A stretch of DNA of 64,000 nt from QHXW01 sp963752965. GTDB taxonomy: Bacteria > Acidobacteriota > Terriglobia > Bryobacterales > Bryobacteraceae. Below the pieces are notes generated by a model, which saw nothing but the letters and a program-made list of their open reading frames with translations, did not search any database and was not told the DNA's origin. The first letter of the stretch is position 1. Every line of letters begins with the position of its first letter. Position numbers and translations under genes: made by a program. This document shows positions 44,291-52,894 of this stretch, in pieces. The stretch is from assembly GCA_963752965.1 (NCBI GenBank), contig CAVWAJ010000017.1, positions 372,001 to 436,000 of the forward strand. Direction: 5' to 3'.

Positions 44291-45218
44291 CTTTACCGGC
44301 CATTGTACGCCAGTCGAGCGCGTCGAGAAAGGCAGGCTTTTCGCGCCACTCTGGATGCACCTTCACGTGCAGATCGAGGAAGATTTTTTTCCCGAAGAAG
44401 CGCTCCATCTCCTCGCGCGCCATCGTTCCGATCTGCTTGAGTTTGGCGCCGCCCGCTCCGATGACGATCCCTTTCTGCCCTTCCTTCTCAACGTAGATGG
44501 TCGCGAAGATGCGTACGAGTCTGGGAGTCTCTTCCCATTTATCGACTAGCACCGCGACGGCGTGCGGCACTTCTTGGCGCGTCTGGCCCAGGATCTGCTC
44601 CCGGACCAGTTCAGCCGCCAGGAAGCGCTCCGGCTGGTCGGTGACGTGATCCGCGGGAAAATAGATTGGACCTTCAGGCAACCGCGCCGTCAACACGCTG
44701 CGCAGCTCTTCCAGATTTTCGCCGGTAGCCGCCGACACCGGAACGTATTCGGCAAAATCGTACATTGCGCGGTATCGCTCGATCCGCTCCAGCAGGCCGG
44801 CTTTGTCTTTCAATAGATCGATCTTGCTGAGCACAAGAATGGATGGAGTCTGCGTCTTCTTCAGCAGATCCACGGCCTCGGCATCTCTCGCGGTGACGCC
44901 GAGCGAGGCATCGGCGACGAATAGCAGCACGTCGCGGTCGTTCAGCGCCGCGCGCACCGTCTCCATCATCCGCTTATTGATCGAGGAGTCGGCCCGGTGA
45001 ATTCCCGGCGTGTCGGCGAATACGATCTGCGCGCGATCGGTCGTGACGACGCCCTGGATGGTCGTGCGTGTGGTCTGGGGCTTATCGGCGACGATGGCGA
45101 TTTTCGACCCTACGAGCGCATTCAGCAGCGTCGATTTGCCCGCATTGGGCCGGCCGAGAATGGAGACGAACCCCGAGCGGAACCCGGGAGGAGCGCCTGA
45201 TTCAGTGTGTTGAGCCAC
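44280..45218 (-). CDS. era: GTPase Era
   Basis: 312 residues: G1 GRPNAGKST (22-30), G3 DTPGIH, G4 SKID, then a KH domain with VIGAGGAKLKQIGTMAREEME. Era assists 16S rRNA maturation. GTG 45218 overlaps the end of corC; a longer start at GTG 45269 is possible. Lies in the conserved phoH-ybeY-corC-era order. Confidence 0.93.
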   Translation of the reverse strand: MAQHTESGAPPGFRSGFVSILGRPNAGKSTLLNALVGSKIAIVADKPQTTRTTIQGVVTTDRAQIVFADTPGIHRADSSINKRMMETVRAALNDRDVLLFVADASLGVTARDAEAVDLLKKTQTPSILVLSKIDLLKDKAGLLERIERYRAMYDFAEYVPVSAATGENLEELRSVLTARLPEGPIYFPADHVTDQPERFLAAELVREQILGQTRQEVPHAVAVLVDKWEETPRLVRIFATIYVEKEGQKGIVIGAGGAKLKQIGTMAREEMERFFGKKIFLDLHVKVHPEWREKPAFLDALDWRTMAGKDEV

Positions 45219-46479
45219 TGCCCTCGCGTGCGACTGCGTGTGATCTGCGTACCCGAACCTGTTCGACACGCAGCTCGTCGCTCGCCCGAACGTCGATGTG
45301 AATGCCGTCGCGTTCCACTGATTCGCCGGCCCGCGGCACGCGGCCCAGCCATTCGGTCACTAGTCCTCCCACGGTCGTGGATTCAATCTCCTCCTGCGGA
45401 TGGAACTCGAGCATGTCCTCCAGGCGCGCCAGGTCGAAGTTGCCCGAGACGATGTAACCGCCCTCACCGTCCTCGGTTACGTCGGAATCCGGCTCGTGCT
45501 CGTCGCGAATCTCTCCCAGGATTACCTCGACCAGATCCTCCATTGTGGCGAGGCCGGCGGTGTTGCCGTATTCATCCACGACGATTACCATGTGCGCGCC
45601 ATCCAGCTGCATTTCGCGCATCAGATCGTGCACCGGCTTGCTTTCGGGCACGAAACGGATGGGGCGTATCAACTCGCGTACGCTGCGGCGCGCGCGCTCG
45701 TCTTCCTCCAGTTCGAATATGTCACGAACGTGAATGAACCCGATAATCTGGTCGATCGAACCTTCATAGATTGGGATACGCGAATATTGTTCATTGATGA
45801 CCAGCTGGCGGAGCTGTTCGAGCGTGGCTTCCGCCGAGATCGCGACGATGTTGGGGCGTGGCGTCATCACCTCACGGACTACCTTGTCGCCGAATTCCAC
45901 GACCGACTGAATCAGCTTGCGGTCTTCTTCCTCAATGAGACCCTCTTCGGCGCCGGCATCGATCAGAGCCTCGATATTCTCGGCGGGAGTAGCCGGCTCC
46001 TCGGTTCCGCTATTCTCGTCCGCCACCTCGATCAGGGAATAAAAGAAGGTAAACGTTGCTGCCGCGGGCTTCACCGCGAGCGCCAGCAGGCGGAAGAACG
46101 GGACCAGCGGCGGGAGCCAGTTGCCGCTGGAGCGGCGATAGAGGATTTGAGGAATGGCATAGCCGGCGGCCAGCATGAGCAGGAGCGCCAAGCCGCAGGC
46201 TTCCAGAAGAGACAATCCGGTGAGCGTCCCGGTGAGGAAGTCCGCGAGCACGAACACTCCGAGTACCGCCAGTGCCGCGTGCTTGATCAGGGAAAAAGAA
46301 AGTGCCCCCTGGTCGGTATCGAGCCCGATCTGTTCTTCCACCGAGTTCTTGAAGAATGCCAGCGCGGGCAGGTCGCGCGTGCGCAGGCGCAGGCTTTCCA
46401 GGTAGAGCAACTGCACCGAACTTGCGGCCGCCAGCAGAGCGGCTGCGAGTACGGTGAGCGCCAATAGCGCAAACGTCAT
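45202..46479 (-). CDS. CorC/HlyC family protein with membrane and CBS domains
   Basis: 425 residues: a DUF21-like membrane part with about four helices, two CBS domains (MTPRPNIVAISAEATLEQL and IRPIRFVPESKPVHDLM) and a C-terminal CorC_HlyC domain (YIVSGNFDLARLEDML). Members are linked to Mg2+/Co2+ transport. The membrane part is shorter and less conserved than in MgtE-like partners. Starts 4 bases inside ybeY. Confidence 0.88.
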   Translation of the reverse strand: MTFALLALTVLAAALLAAASSVQLLYLESLRLRTRDLPALAFFKNSVEEQIGLDTDQGALSFSLIKHAALAVLGVFVLADFLTGTLTGLSLLEACGLALLLMLAAGYAIPQILYRRSSGNWLPPLVPFFRLLALAVKPAAATFTFFYSLIEVADENSGTEEPATPAENIEALIDAGAEEGLIEEEDRKLIQSVVEFGDKVVREVMTPRPNIVAISAEATLEQLRQLVINEQYSRIPIYEGSIDQIIGFIHVRDIFELEEDERARRSVRELIRPIRFVPESKPVHDLMREMQLDGAHMVIVVDEYGNTAGLATMEDLVEVILGEIRDEHEPDSDVTEDGEGGYIVSGNFDLARLEDMLEFHPQEEIESTTVGGLVTEWLGRVPRAGESVERDGIHIDVRASDELRVEQVRVRRSHAVAREGSGSTH

Positions 46480-46922
46480 ACGCTCACCCGTTCGATCAGT
46501 CCGGCGGGCAGCCTGAGTTTCTTACGCCATGCCGTCTCGGCGCGCGCCATCGCGCCGCGGTCATCCTCGTGATCCATGCCCATCAGATGCAGCACGCCAT
46601 GCAACATCAGGATGCGGATTTCGTCCCCGACGGAATGGCCGAACTCACGCGCTTGCACCGCTGCCCGCTCGCCGGATATGGCCAGCTCGCCCAACTCGCT
46701 GCTGCCTGCTTTCGCCGGAAACGAAAGCACATCGGTCGGATAGTTCTTTCCCAGAAACTGGCGATTGAGGCGCCGCAATTCAGCATCGTCCGTGAGCAGG
46801 CAGAGGAATCCGCGGCCGCGGGTGACGCGATCGCGCAGTTCGGCGGCGAACTCCTCAAGAGCGCGGCGGCGCAACCCCGAAGGGGCGCGACGGAATAGAA
46901 CCAAAGGTTCGGAATCAGGCAT
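46476..46922 (-). CDS. ybeY: endoribonuclease/rRNA maturation factor YbeY
   Basis: 148 residues with the zinc motif HGVLHLMGMDH (His108, His112, His118) and the NYPTDVLSFP block. Matures 16S rRNA 3' ends. ATG 46922 is preferred: GAGGG lies 7 bases upstream, and the longer frame would lie inside phoH. Confidence 0.93.
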   Translation of the reverse strand: MPDSEPLVLFRRAPSGLRRRALEEFAAELRDRVTRGRGFLCLLTDDAELRRLNRQFLGKNYPTDVLSFPAKAGSSELGELAISGERAAVQAREFGHSVGDEIRILMLHGVLHLMGMDHEDDRGAMARAETAWRKKLRLPAGLIERVSV

Positions 46923-46932
46923 GGAAACGCCC

Positions 46933-47982
46933 TCAGGCGTTGGGCGGCTCAGGAGCGCTCCCGGTCTCGGATACCGGTTCCACTGGAGCATCCGGCACAT
47001 CGCTCGAGAGGCGGAGCGTCAACTGCCGTCCCGCGCCCACCATCTCATTGTATTTCTCATAGGCTTTGACGATGCGCTGCACAAGGCTGTGCCGCACCAC
47101 GTCCCGTTCGTCGAAACTGACGAAGCTGATGCCGGTCACGCTCTTGAGTACATCGAGCGCATCCAATAGCCCGCTGCGTTTGCCGGGCGGCAGATCGATC
47201 TGCGTGACATCGCCGTTCACCACCATCTTCGAGTTGAAACCCTGGCGGGTGAGCACCATTTTCATCTGCTCGGCGGTCGAATTCTGCGCTTCGTCGAGAA
47301 TAATGAAACTATCGTTCAGCGTGCGGCCGCGCATGAACGCAATGGGTGCCACTTCAATCACCGAGCGCTCGAGTAACTTTTCCACCTTGTCGGCTTCCAG
47401 CATGTCGTAGAGAGCGTCGTACAAAGGCCGCAGATAAGGGTCGACTTTTTCCTGCAAGGTGCCGGGGAGAAAACCCAGCCTTTCGCCCGCCTCAACTGCC
47501 GGACGCGTAAGGATGATGCGCATGACGCGCTTGGCCATGAGAGCCGAGACGGCCATGGCCACCGCCAGATAGGTTTTCCCGGTGCCCGCGGGTCCCACGC
47601 CGAAAACCAGATCGTTGCGCTCGATGGCTTCCATATAGCGCCTCTGATTCACGGTCTTCGGCGCCACCAGTTTTTTTCCGAAATTCCTCTGTCGCCCACT
47701 CGATACCAGGGCGCGCAAGCTGACTTCGGGATCTTCCGTGCAGACGCGCAGATAGCCGTTCAGATCGCCGTTGTTGAAAACATGCCCTTCGCGCACCAGC
47801 GCCACGTAGTCTTCCAGGATGTTTTCGGCGCGCGAGACGTTGGCCGGCTCACCTTCGATTTCGAGTGAGCTATCAATCAGCTGCGTGCTGACTTGCAGTC
47901 CAGACTCAAAAAGGCGAATGTTCTCGTCACGGGTGCCGAACAGGCTTTCGATTCCACGGACGATGGGTACGCTTACTTTCAT
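46933..47982 (-). CDS. phoH: PhoH-like ATPase
   Basis: 349 residues: an N-terminal KH-like segment and a P-loop ATPase with Walker A GPAGTGKT (130-137) and Walker B SFIILDEAQNS. First gene of a long same-strand run (phoH-ybeY-corC-era-BON-SMP30-Nudix-mutS2) whose members overlap or nearly touch. PhoH with YbeY and Era points to RNA metabolism. Confidence 0.93.
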   Translation of the reverse strand: MKVSVPIVRGIESLFGTRDENIRLFESGLQVSTQLIDSSLEIEGEPANVSRAENILEDYVALVREGHVFNNGDLNGYLRVCTEDPEVSLRALVSSGRQRNFGKKLVAPKTVNQRRYMEAIERNDLVFGVGPAGTGKTYLAVAMAVSALMAKRVMRIILTRPAVEAGERLGFLPGTLQEKVDPYLRPLYDALYDMLEADKVEKLLERSVIEVAPIAFMRGRTLNDSFIILDEAQNSTAEQMKMVLTRQGFNSKMVVNGDVTQIDLPPGKRSGLLDALDVLKSVTGISFVSFDERDVVRHSLVQRIVKAYEKYNEMVGAGRQLTLRLSSDVPDAPVEPVSETGSAPEPPNA

Positions 47983-48138
47983 CTAGCGGGTATCTGGATA
48001 CCTCCGATTATTCATGGATAGCCGCGAACGTGGAAAACAGCTTCGTGATCGCGCGCAACACCGATGGCCTGAGGGGGGCAGAAAGGGACGAGACGAGCGG
48101 CCCGCAGTTGCGGACGGAATTACCTACCATCTGAGCGC

Positions 48139-48168
48139 ATTATACCAGAGTGGTAGGAAGATACTCAA
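48139..48168 (-). promoter_or_regulatory. sigma70-type promoter upstream of phoH
   Basis: On the minus strand TTGAGT (48163-48168), 18-base spacer, TATAAT (48139-48144), with TGG just before the -10. It lies about 157 bases before the phoH ATG and just past the end of the cheX genes, so it should drive the phoH run. Confidence 0.65.
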
Positions 48169-48207
48169 ACCGGGTTCGACAACCCAGGTTCGGCTCTGCA
48201 ATCGGGG

Positions 48208-48750
48208 TCAGAGGGCCACTTGCGAAAGCGGCGTTTGGTTGTCGCTGACACGGCGGTGGTGCTGCTCCGACTGTTGCGATAGGCAGGCTTTCACCACTAG
48301 CCGTTCTTCCCCGCACAAGAAGGGGACGACGATCCAATCCGCGCGGTGGATGCTGGACGCGGTGAAGTTATGACCGAAGACGACGACTGGAATGCTCATG
48401 TCCAGGGATCCTATCTCTGGTTCCAGACCGATTTTGAAACTGCCAATGATCATGTTGGCGATCTCTCCAACGGCATCCAGAACCTCCGGGTCGACAGAGG
48501 CATACTCCGACGAGAGCAATTGCCCGGAAATCTTACGCGCGAAATCGGCCGAGCACAGGACACATCCCGTACCCATCCATTTTCCCGTAAGTCCGATCAG
48601 AGCGACCACTCCGTTGGCCGGCTCCGGCTTGTTGGGCTGCCGGTGGGCCTCCTCAATAACTAGATCGAGGCCCAGCATCATCGAAAAGACCTCCTCGACG
48701 GCGGCGCGAATGGCAGCAACTATTTTCTCCTGCGCTAATTCTTCTGGCAT
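48208..48750 (-). CDS. CheX-like phosphatase domain protein (copy A)
   Basis: 180 residues with the CheX/CheC signature AVGEIANMIIGSF, in which Glu96 and Asn99 are the catalytic pair that dephosphorylates CheY-P in CheX. ATG 48750 has GGGAGA seven bases upstream. It is a close paralogue of the gene immediately upstream (copy B), sharing for example GVVALIGLTGKWMGTG and SIPVVVFGHNF. The C-terminal tail differs. Confidence 0.82.
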   Translation of the reverse strand: MPEELAQEKIVAAIRAAVEEVFSMMLGLDLVIEEAHRQPNKPEPANGVVALIGLTGKWMGTGCVLCSADFARKISGQLLSSEYASVDPEVLDAVGEIANMIIGSFKIGLEPEIGSLDMSIPVVVFGHNFTASSIHRADWIVVPFLCGEERLVVKACLSQQSEQHHRRVSDNQTPLSQVAL

Positions 48751-48779
48751 GGTTTCTCCCGGTACCTGGCGGGCCGCTC

Positions 48780-49301
48780 CTAGGGACTGCCTGCGGGCCG
48801 GCGGCGGCAAGTCTGCTCCGGCTGCGGCGAAAGACAAGCCTTGACTTCCATCCGCCCTCCGTCACCAGTGAAGGGGACGACCACCCAATCCGCCGTGTGC
48901 GTGCTGCCTGCCACGAAATTGTGCCCAAAAACGACCACGGGTATGCTCATCCCCATCGGCCCGGCATCCGCTTCGAGAGTATTCTTAAAGCTGCCGATGA
49001 TCATATTGGTGATCTCGCCCACAGCGTCGAGGACCTCCGGATCGACCGCGCGAAACTCCGCCGTGAGCAGTTTCTCGGAGATTTTGCATGCAAATTCGGC
49101 CGAACACGCGATGCTGCCCGTGCCCATCCATTTTCCGGTCAGGCCGATGAGGGCGACCACGCCGTTGGTGGGCTCCGGCTTGCAAGGCTGCCGGTAGGCT
49201 TCCTGGGTGGCCAGTTCGAGGCCCAGCATTGTGGAAAAGACTTCATGGGTGGCTTCCCGGATGGCCCCAACGACTTTTCCTTGATCCAGTTCTTGTAGCA
49301 T
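48780..49301 (-). CDS. CheX-like phosphatase domain protein (copy B)
   Basis: 173 residues with the same architecture as copy A: catalytic pair Glu96/Asn99 in AVGEITNMIIGSF, plus GVVALIGLTGKWMGTG. Tandem duplication with copy A is evident. Follows a single-domain response regulator by 29 bases, the probable substrate. GGAGAG precedes ATG 49301. Confidence 0.82.
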   Translation of the reverse strand: MLQELDQGKVVGAIREATHEVFSTMLGLELATQEAYRQPCKPEPTNGVVALIGLTGKWMGTGSIACSAEFACKISEKLLTAEFRAVDPEVLDAVGEITNMIIGSFKNTLEADAGPMGMSIPVVVFGHNFVAGSTHTADWVVVPFTGDGGRMEVKACLSPQPEQTCRRRPAGSP

Positions 49302-49330
49302 GGTCTCTCCTGATGCGTGTGCGGGCACTA

Positions 49331-49702
49331 TTAAAGGATGCCTGCCAGCTTTTCCTTGATCTGATCCGCTGTGAACGGTTTGCGCACGAAGCCTTGCGCG
49401 CCCAGTTGGACCGCTTCCATGACCTTGGTCTGACTCCCCTCGGTGCTGATCATCAGCACGGGAATGTGCTTCCAGGGATCGTGGGAACGGAGTTCACCCA
49501 GAAATTGCAGGCCATCCATGTTGGGCATGTTTATATCGGATAGGATCAGGCCCACGGGCTGCTGTTTGATCGCATCGAGCGCTTCGCGGCCGTCCGCGGC
49601 CTCAATCACCTTCCCCACGCCGAGGTTTGCCTGTGTCAAAACTCGTTGCAAAATCTTTCGAATAGCGGCTGAATCATCTACGATCAGAACATCCACAGGC
49701 AT
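49331..49702 (-). CDS. cheY: CheY-like single-domain response regulator
   Basis: 123-residue receiver: acidic pair in VDD, phosphoacceptor Asp56 in LILSDINMPNMDG, Thr87 in MISTEG, Lys108 in VRKPF. No output domain. AGGAGAG precedes ATG 49702. Between fliJ and two CheX-like genes, so it is likely a flagellar switch signal or a phosphate sink. Confidence 0.88.
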   Translation of the reverse strand: MPVDVLIVDDSAAIRKILQRVLTQANLGVGKVIEAADGREALDAIKQQPVGLILSDINMPNMDGLQFLGELRSHDPWKHIPVLMISTEGSQTKVMEAVQLGAQGFVRKPFTADQIKEKLAGIL

Positions 49703-49746
49703 CCGTTCTCTCCTATAATCTTCATCGGCAGAGACCGGGGAATGCA

Positions 49747-50208
49747 TTAGGCGGGTGGTTCTTGCACGCGCTGCGGGCCGTTGTCCCGGCGCGCCAGGAA
49801 GGCCTCGGAAGCGAAGGTTTCCATCTCGCGTTTCTCGGCCAGGTGCCATTCTGCCATTCGGCGGCTGCGCAGCTTTTCGAGCAGACGGAAACGCCGGTGC
49901 GCCTCGATGATACGCTGGCGCTGGGCGGCGATGCACTCGCGCGCCTCGGCGCGTTGCCGCTCATTGGCTGCGCGCTGCCTTTCGAGGCGCGCTCGAAAAC
50001 CACCCAGTGCGACCAGTTCGCTGCCGTCCACCGTGCCAGCTGCCAGCAGTTCCCGCCCCGCGCGCTCCCACGTCGCGAGGATCTCTTCGCGCGCCGCGTC
50101 CAGGCGTTTCTGCTCTGCCAAAAGTGGCCCGAGACGCGCCTCTTCGGCGGTGAAAGCCACGCGCCGCCAGTTCAGGACCCGCTCCAGCGGGAATCGAAAA
50201 GTCTGCAT
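49747..50208 (-). CDS. fliJ: flagellar FliJ-like export chaperone
   Basis: 153 residues: FRFPLERVLNWRRVAFTAEEARL followed by a continuous charged coiled coil, the FliJ pattern. FliJ links the FliI ATPase to the export gate. It directly follows the preserved tail of fliI, the normal fliI-fliJ order, although fliI itself is truncated here. Confidence 0.75.
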   Translation of the reverse strand: MQTFRFPLERVLNWRRVAFTAEEARLGPLLAEQKRLDAAREEILATWERAGRELLAAGTVDGSELVALGGFRARLERQRAANERQRAEARECIAAQRQRIIEAHRRFRLLEKLRSRRMAEWHLAEKREMETFASEAFLARRDNGPQRVQEPPA

Positions 50209-50214
50209 CGTGCG

Positions 50215-50346
50215 TCAGGCCAGCGCCGCAGCCAGTGCATTCAGACGGGCCACGGTGTCCTCGCGAGGCACGCGAACGTAAGCATCCTGCCGCAGAAAAT
50301 CCACCAGGCCTTCGCGCACCCGGATGCTGGCGTCGAGGCGCGGATT
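50215..50346 (-). pseudogene. fliI: fliI remnant: last ~43 codons of the flagellar export ATPase
   Basis: The minus-strand frame ending at TGA 50215 reads NPRLDASIRVREGLVDFLRQ, then DAYVRVPREDTVARL. This matches the end of FliI (DPMLDKAITLWPQLEAFLQQ type). Upstream in this frame the similarity stops within about ten codons, and the flgK start region begins, so the ATP-binding body is gone. It sits 6 bases before fliJ, exactly where fliI should end. Confidence 0.7.
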
Positions 50347-50411
50347 GGTTCGCCTTGCCGGTGCCTGCGGTCCGGCGTGTCTCTGTCGAAGGCTAGCCCT
50401 GGAGGTTCGCG

Positions 50412-51854
50412 ATGTCGCTGCTGTCCTCTCTCACCAGTTCGTCGGGCGCGATGAGCGCCCTGGATCTAGCGCTCACCACGACGCAGAACAACGTGACCAA
50501 TTCCTCGACTCCCGGTTATGCCACCCAGACCCTCGATCTGGACGCCATGCCGTTTGATCCCGCCAACGGTCTGGACGGTGGCGTCATCGCTGGCAACGTT
50601 CAAAGCTCGCGCAACGAGTTCGCTGAGGAGGCCGTCGATCGCGCCCAAACCGCTCTCGGCATGGCCACCCAGCAGTCCACTAGCTTGACGGCGGTGCAAA
50701 ATGCCCTGGATCTTTCCGCGACGAACGGCATTCCCGCCACGCTCGACAATCTATATTCGAGCTTTTCCGCCTGGAGCGAGGATCCGGAGAGCGAGTCAGC
50801 CCAACAGGCGGTTATGACCAGTGCCCAGCAGGTGGTGGAGAGTTTTCAAACCACAGTCTCCGGTCTCCAGCAGGTCCAGCAGGACACCGAAACCCAGATC
50901 GGCCAGACGGTCAATCAAATCAACGCCTACGCCCAGCAGTTGCAGACCGACAACATCCAGATCGCCAATGGCGATCGCAATGACGCCTCGCTCGATGCCA
51001 AAATCCACAGCACCCTCGAGAACCTTTCCCAACTCGTGAATTTCACCTACACGGTGGGAGATGACGGCGAAGTCACGGTGCTCGCTGGCGGTGAGACGCC
51101 GCTCGTGGTGAACCAGCAGCAATACAACATCTCCGATGTGATCGCCGCGCCCGCAACGGTGCCTGGTAGCCCCGGCGTGCCACCCACGGCCACCGTCCTC
51201 GATTCCGCGGGCCGCGACGTCACATCTACGATCACCGGCGGCCAACTGGGCGGGCTGCTCGATACGCACAACCAGGTTCTGGCTTCTTTGCTAGGAGATT
51301 CTACCCAGCCAGGCACGCTGAATCAGCTCGCGCAGGCCTTCGCTGATCGCGTCAACGAGTTATTGAGCCAGGGGAACGTCTCCGACGGCCCCCCTCCGGT
51401 CGCGGGGTCGGCTTTGTTCTCTTACGATACGACCAACGCCACCAATGTCGCCGCCACGCTCGCCATCAATCCCTCGGCTTCCGCCAGCACGCTTGCCGCC
51501 ATTGATCCCGGCCTCCCGGAAGTGAGCAACGGAATCGCCCTGGATCTGGCCGGGCTCTCCAACTCTGCCGATCCCGTCGATCAAATCGATAACGTGAGCT
51601 ACGTGCAGTACTTCGGGAACATCGCGTCTGCTGTGGGCCAGCAACTGTCTGATGCCACTGACCAGCAGACTACCCAGCAGCAAGTAGTGGCACAGGCGCA
51701 AAGCATGCGCCAACAGATCTCTGGCGTCAATTTGGACGAACAAGCGGCTCTGCTGGTCCAGTACCAGACGGCCTACGAGGCTAATGCGCAGCTCTTTCAA
51801 GTCTTAGATAGTTTGACGCAGACTGCGGTTAACATGCTCCAACCGACAAGTTGA
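50412..51854 (+). CDS. flgK: flagellar hook-associated protein 1
   Basis: 480-residue FlgK. N-terminal rod-type helix ALDLALTTTQNNVTNSSTPGYA, and C-terminal GVNLDEQAALLVQYQTAYEANAQLFQVLDSL, the conserved heptad tail. The variable centre is short. CTGGAGG lies before the ATG. First of flgK-flgL-fliM on the plus strand, divergent from fliJ and the fliI scar. Confidence 0.92.
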   Translation: MSLLSSLTSSSGAMSALDLALTTTQNNVTNSSTPGYATQTLDLDAMPFDPANGLDGGVIAGNVQSSRNEFAEEAVDRAQTALGMATQQSTSLTAVQNALDLSATNGIPATLDNLYSSFSAWSEDPESESAQQAVMTSAQQVVESFQTTVSGLQQVQQDTETQIGQTVNQINAYAQQLQTDNIQIANGDRNDASLDAKIHSTLENLSQLVNFTYTVGDDGEVTVLAGGETPLVVNQQQYNISDVIAAPATVPGSPGVPPTATVLDSAGRDVTSTITGGQLGGLLDTHNQVLASLLGDSTQPGTLNQLAQAFADRVNELLSQGNVSDGPPPVAGSALFSYDTTNATNVAATLAINPSASASTLAAIDPGLPEVSNGIALDLAGLSNSADPVDQIDNVSYVQYFGNIASAVGQQLSDATDQQTTQQQVVAQAQSMRQQISGVNLDEQAALLVQYQTAYEANAQLFQVLDSLTQTAVNMLQPTS

Positions 51855-51897
51855 CGCGCTCTGGTCTGGACGTGAGGACGGAGGGGAGGGAAACGAT

Positions 51898-52827
51898 ATG
51901 ATTTCGGCTATTAACCCATCGGGGGCGCAGTTCTTGGCTAATCTCGAACAAATCCAGGAGAGCATGCAGCAGGCCGAGGGCCAGCTCTCCAGCGGCCTCA
52001 AGTTTCAGAATGCTTCCGACGCGCCCGACGAGGTCAGCGACATCCTCTCCCTGCGCTCCGACATCAGCCGCAACGACCAAGTGCAATCCAATCTCAACAA
52101 TGTCTCAACCGAGGTAAACACCGCCGAACAGGGTGTGTCGACCGCCGAGCAGCTCGTCGAAAACGCATTGACTCTGGCATCTGAAGGCGTCACCGCCACA
52201 CAGACCGCGCAAACGCGGTCGGCCTTGGCGCAACAGGTCGCAGCCATCCAAGGCGAATTGATCTCCATCGCCGATACCCAGGTTGGCAGTACCTACGTCT
52301 TTGGCGGAGACGACTACCTTTCCCAGCCGTACGAGGCCGATGCTGTTAACCCGGATGTGGGCGGTGGCGTCGTCCAGTTGACCGTCACGCAGGCCACCCG
52401 CCAGATTCAGGACCCCGTGGGCAATACCTTCTCCGTCGATATGACCGCGCAGCAGATCTTCGATGATCAGAATTCCGACGGAACCCCTGCCGATGATAAC
52501 GTGTTCGTGGCCGTGAACCAGCTGCGCGTGGCACTCCAGAACAACGACCTGACCGGCATCCAGAACTCGATCACCGCCGTGACCACGGCCGACGACTACC
52601 TTAACACTACGCTCGGCTTCTACGGCGCCGCGCAGAACCGTCTGTCGGCGGCCACCAGCCTGTCGCAGCAGACGAATCTTACCTATCAGTCGGCGCTCAG
52701 CGGTGACCAGGACGCCGACATGGCGCAGGCCGCCACTCAGCTCACCCAAGCCCAGACACAGGAACAGGCCGCGCTCCAAGCCGAATCCATGACACCTCGG
52801 ACCAGCCTGTTCAATTATTTGGGTTGA
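51898..52827 (+). CDS. flgL: flagellar hook-associated protein 3
   Basis: 309 residues with a flagellin-like N-terminus (FLANLEQIQESMQQAEGQLSSG) and C-terminus (ATQLTQAQTQEQAALQAES); forms the hook-filament junction with FlgK. GGAGGGGAGGG lies just before the ATG. 43 bases after flgK. Confidence 0.9.
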   Translation: MISAINPSGAQFLANLEQIQESMQQAEGQLSSGLKFQNASDAPDEVSDILSLRSDISRNDQVQSNLNNVSTEVNTAEQGVSTAEQLVENALTLASEGVTATQTAQTRSALAQQVAAIQGELISIADTQVGSTYVFGGDDYLSQPYEADAVNPDVGGGVVQLTVTQATRQIQDPVGNTFSVDMTAQQIFDDQNSDGTPADDNVFVAVNQLRVALQNNDLTGIQNSITAVTTADDYLNTTLGFYGAAQNRLSAATSLSQQTNLTYQSALSGDQDADMAQAATQLTQAQTQEQAALQAESMTPRTSLFNYLG

Positions 52828-52861
52828 CCCGAATGCCTAAAGAATCCGCCGCGCCCGGGCG

Positions 52862-52894
52862 ATGAATAACCAGGAGGTCAGCGCCAACCGGTGA
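52862..52894 (+). CDS. possible 10-codon leader peptide coupled to fliM
   Basis: ATG 52862 opens MNNQEVSANR and stops at TGA 52892-52894, which overlaps the GTG of fliM (GTGA). The AGGAGG box lies inside this mini-frame, 13 bases from the fliM GTG, longer than ideal. Either translational coupling or chance; it could not be tested by conservation. Confidence 0.3.
   Translation: MNNQEVSANR

Noticed and set aside
47983..48010. GGTATC-TG-GATACC dyad just before phoH as an operator or terminator
   Set aside because: Short 6-bp dyad with no T-run and no recognised regulator; could be chance, so not annotated.
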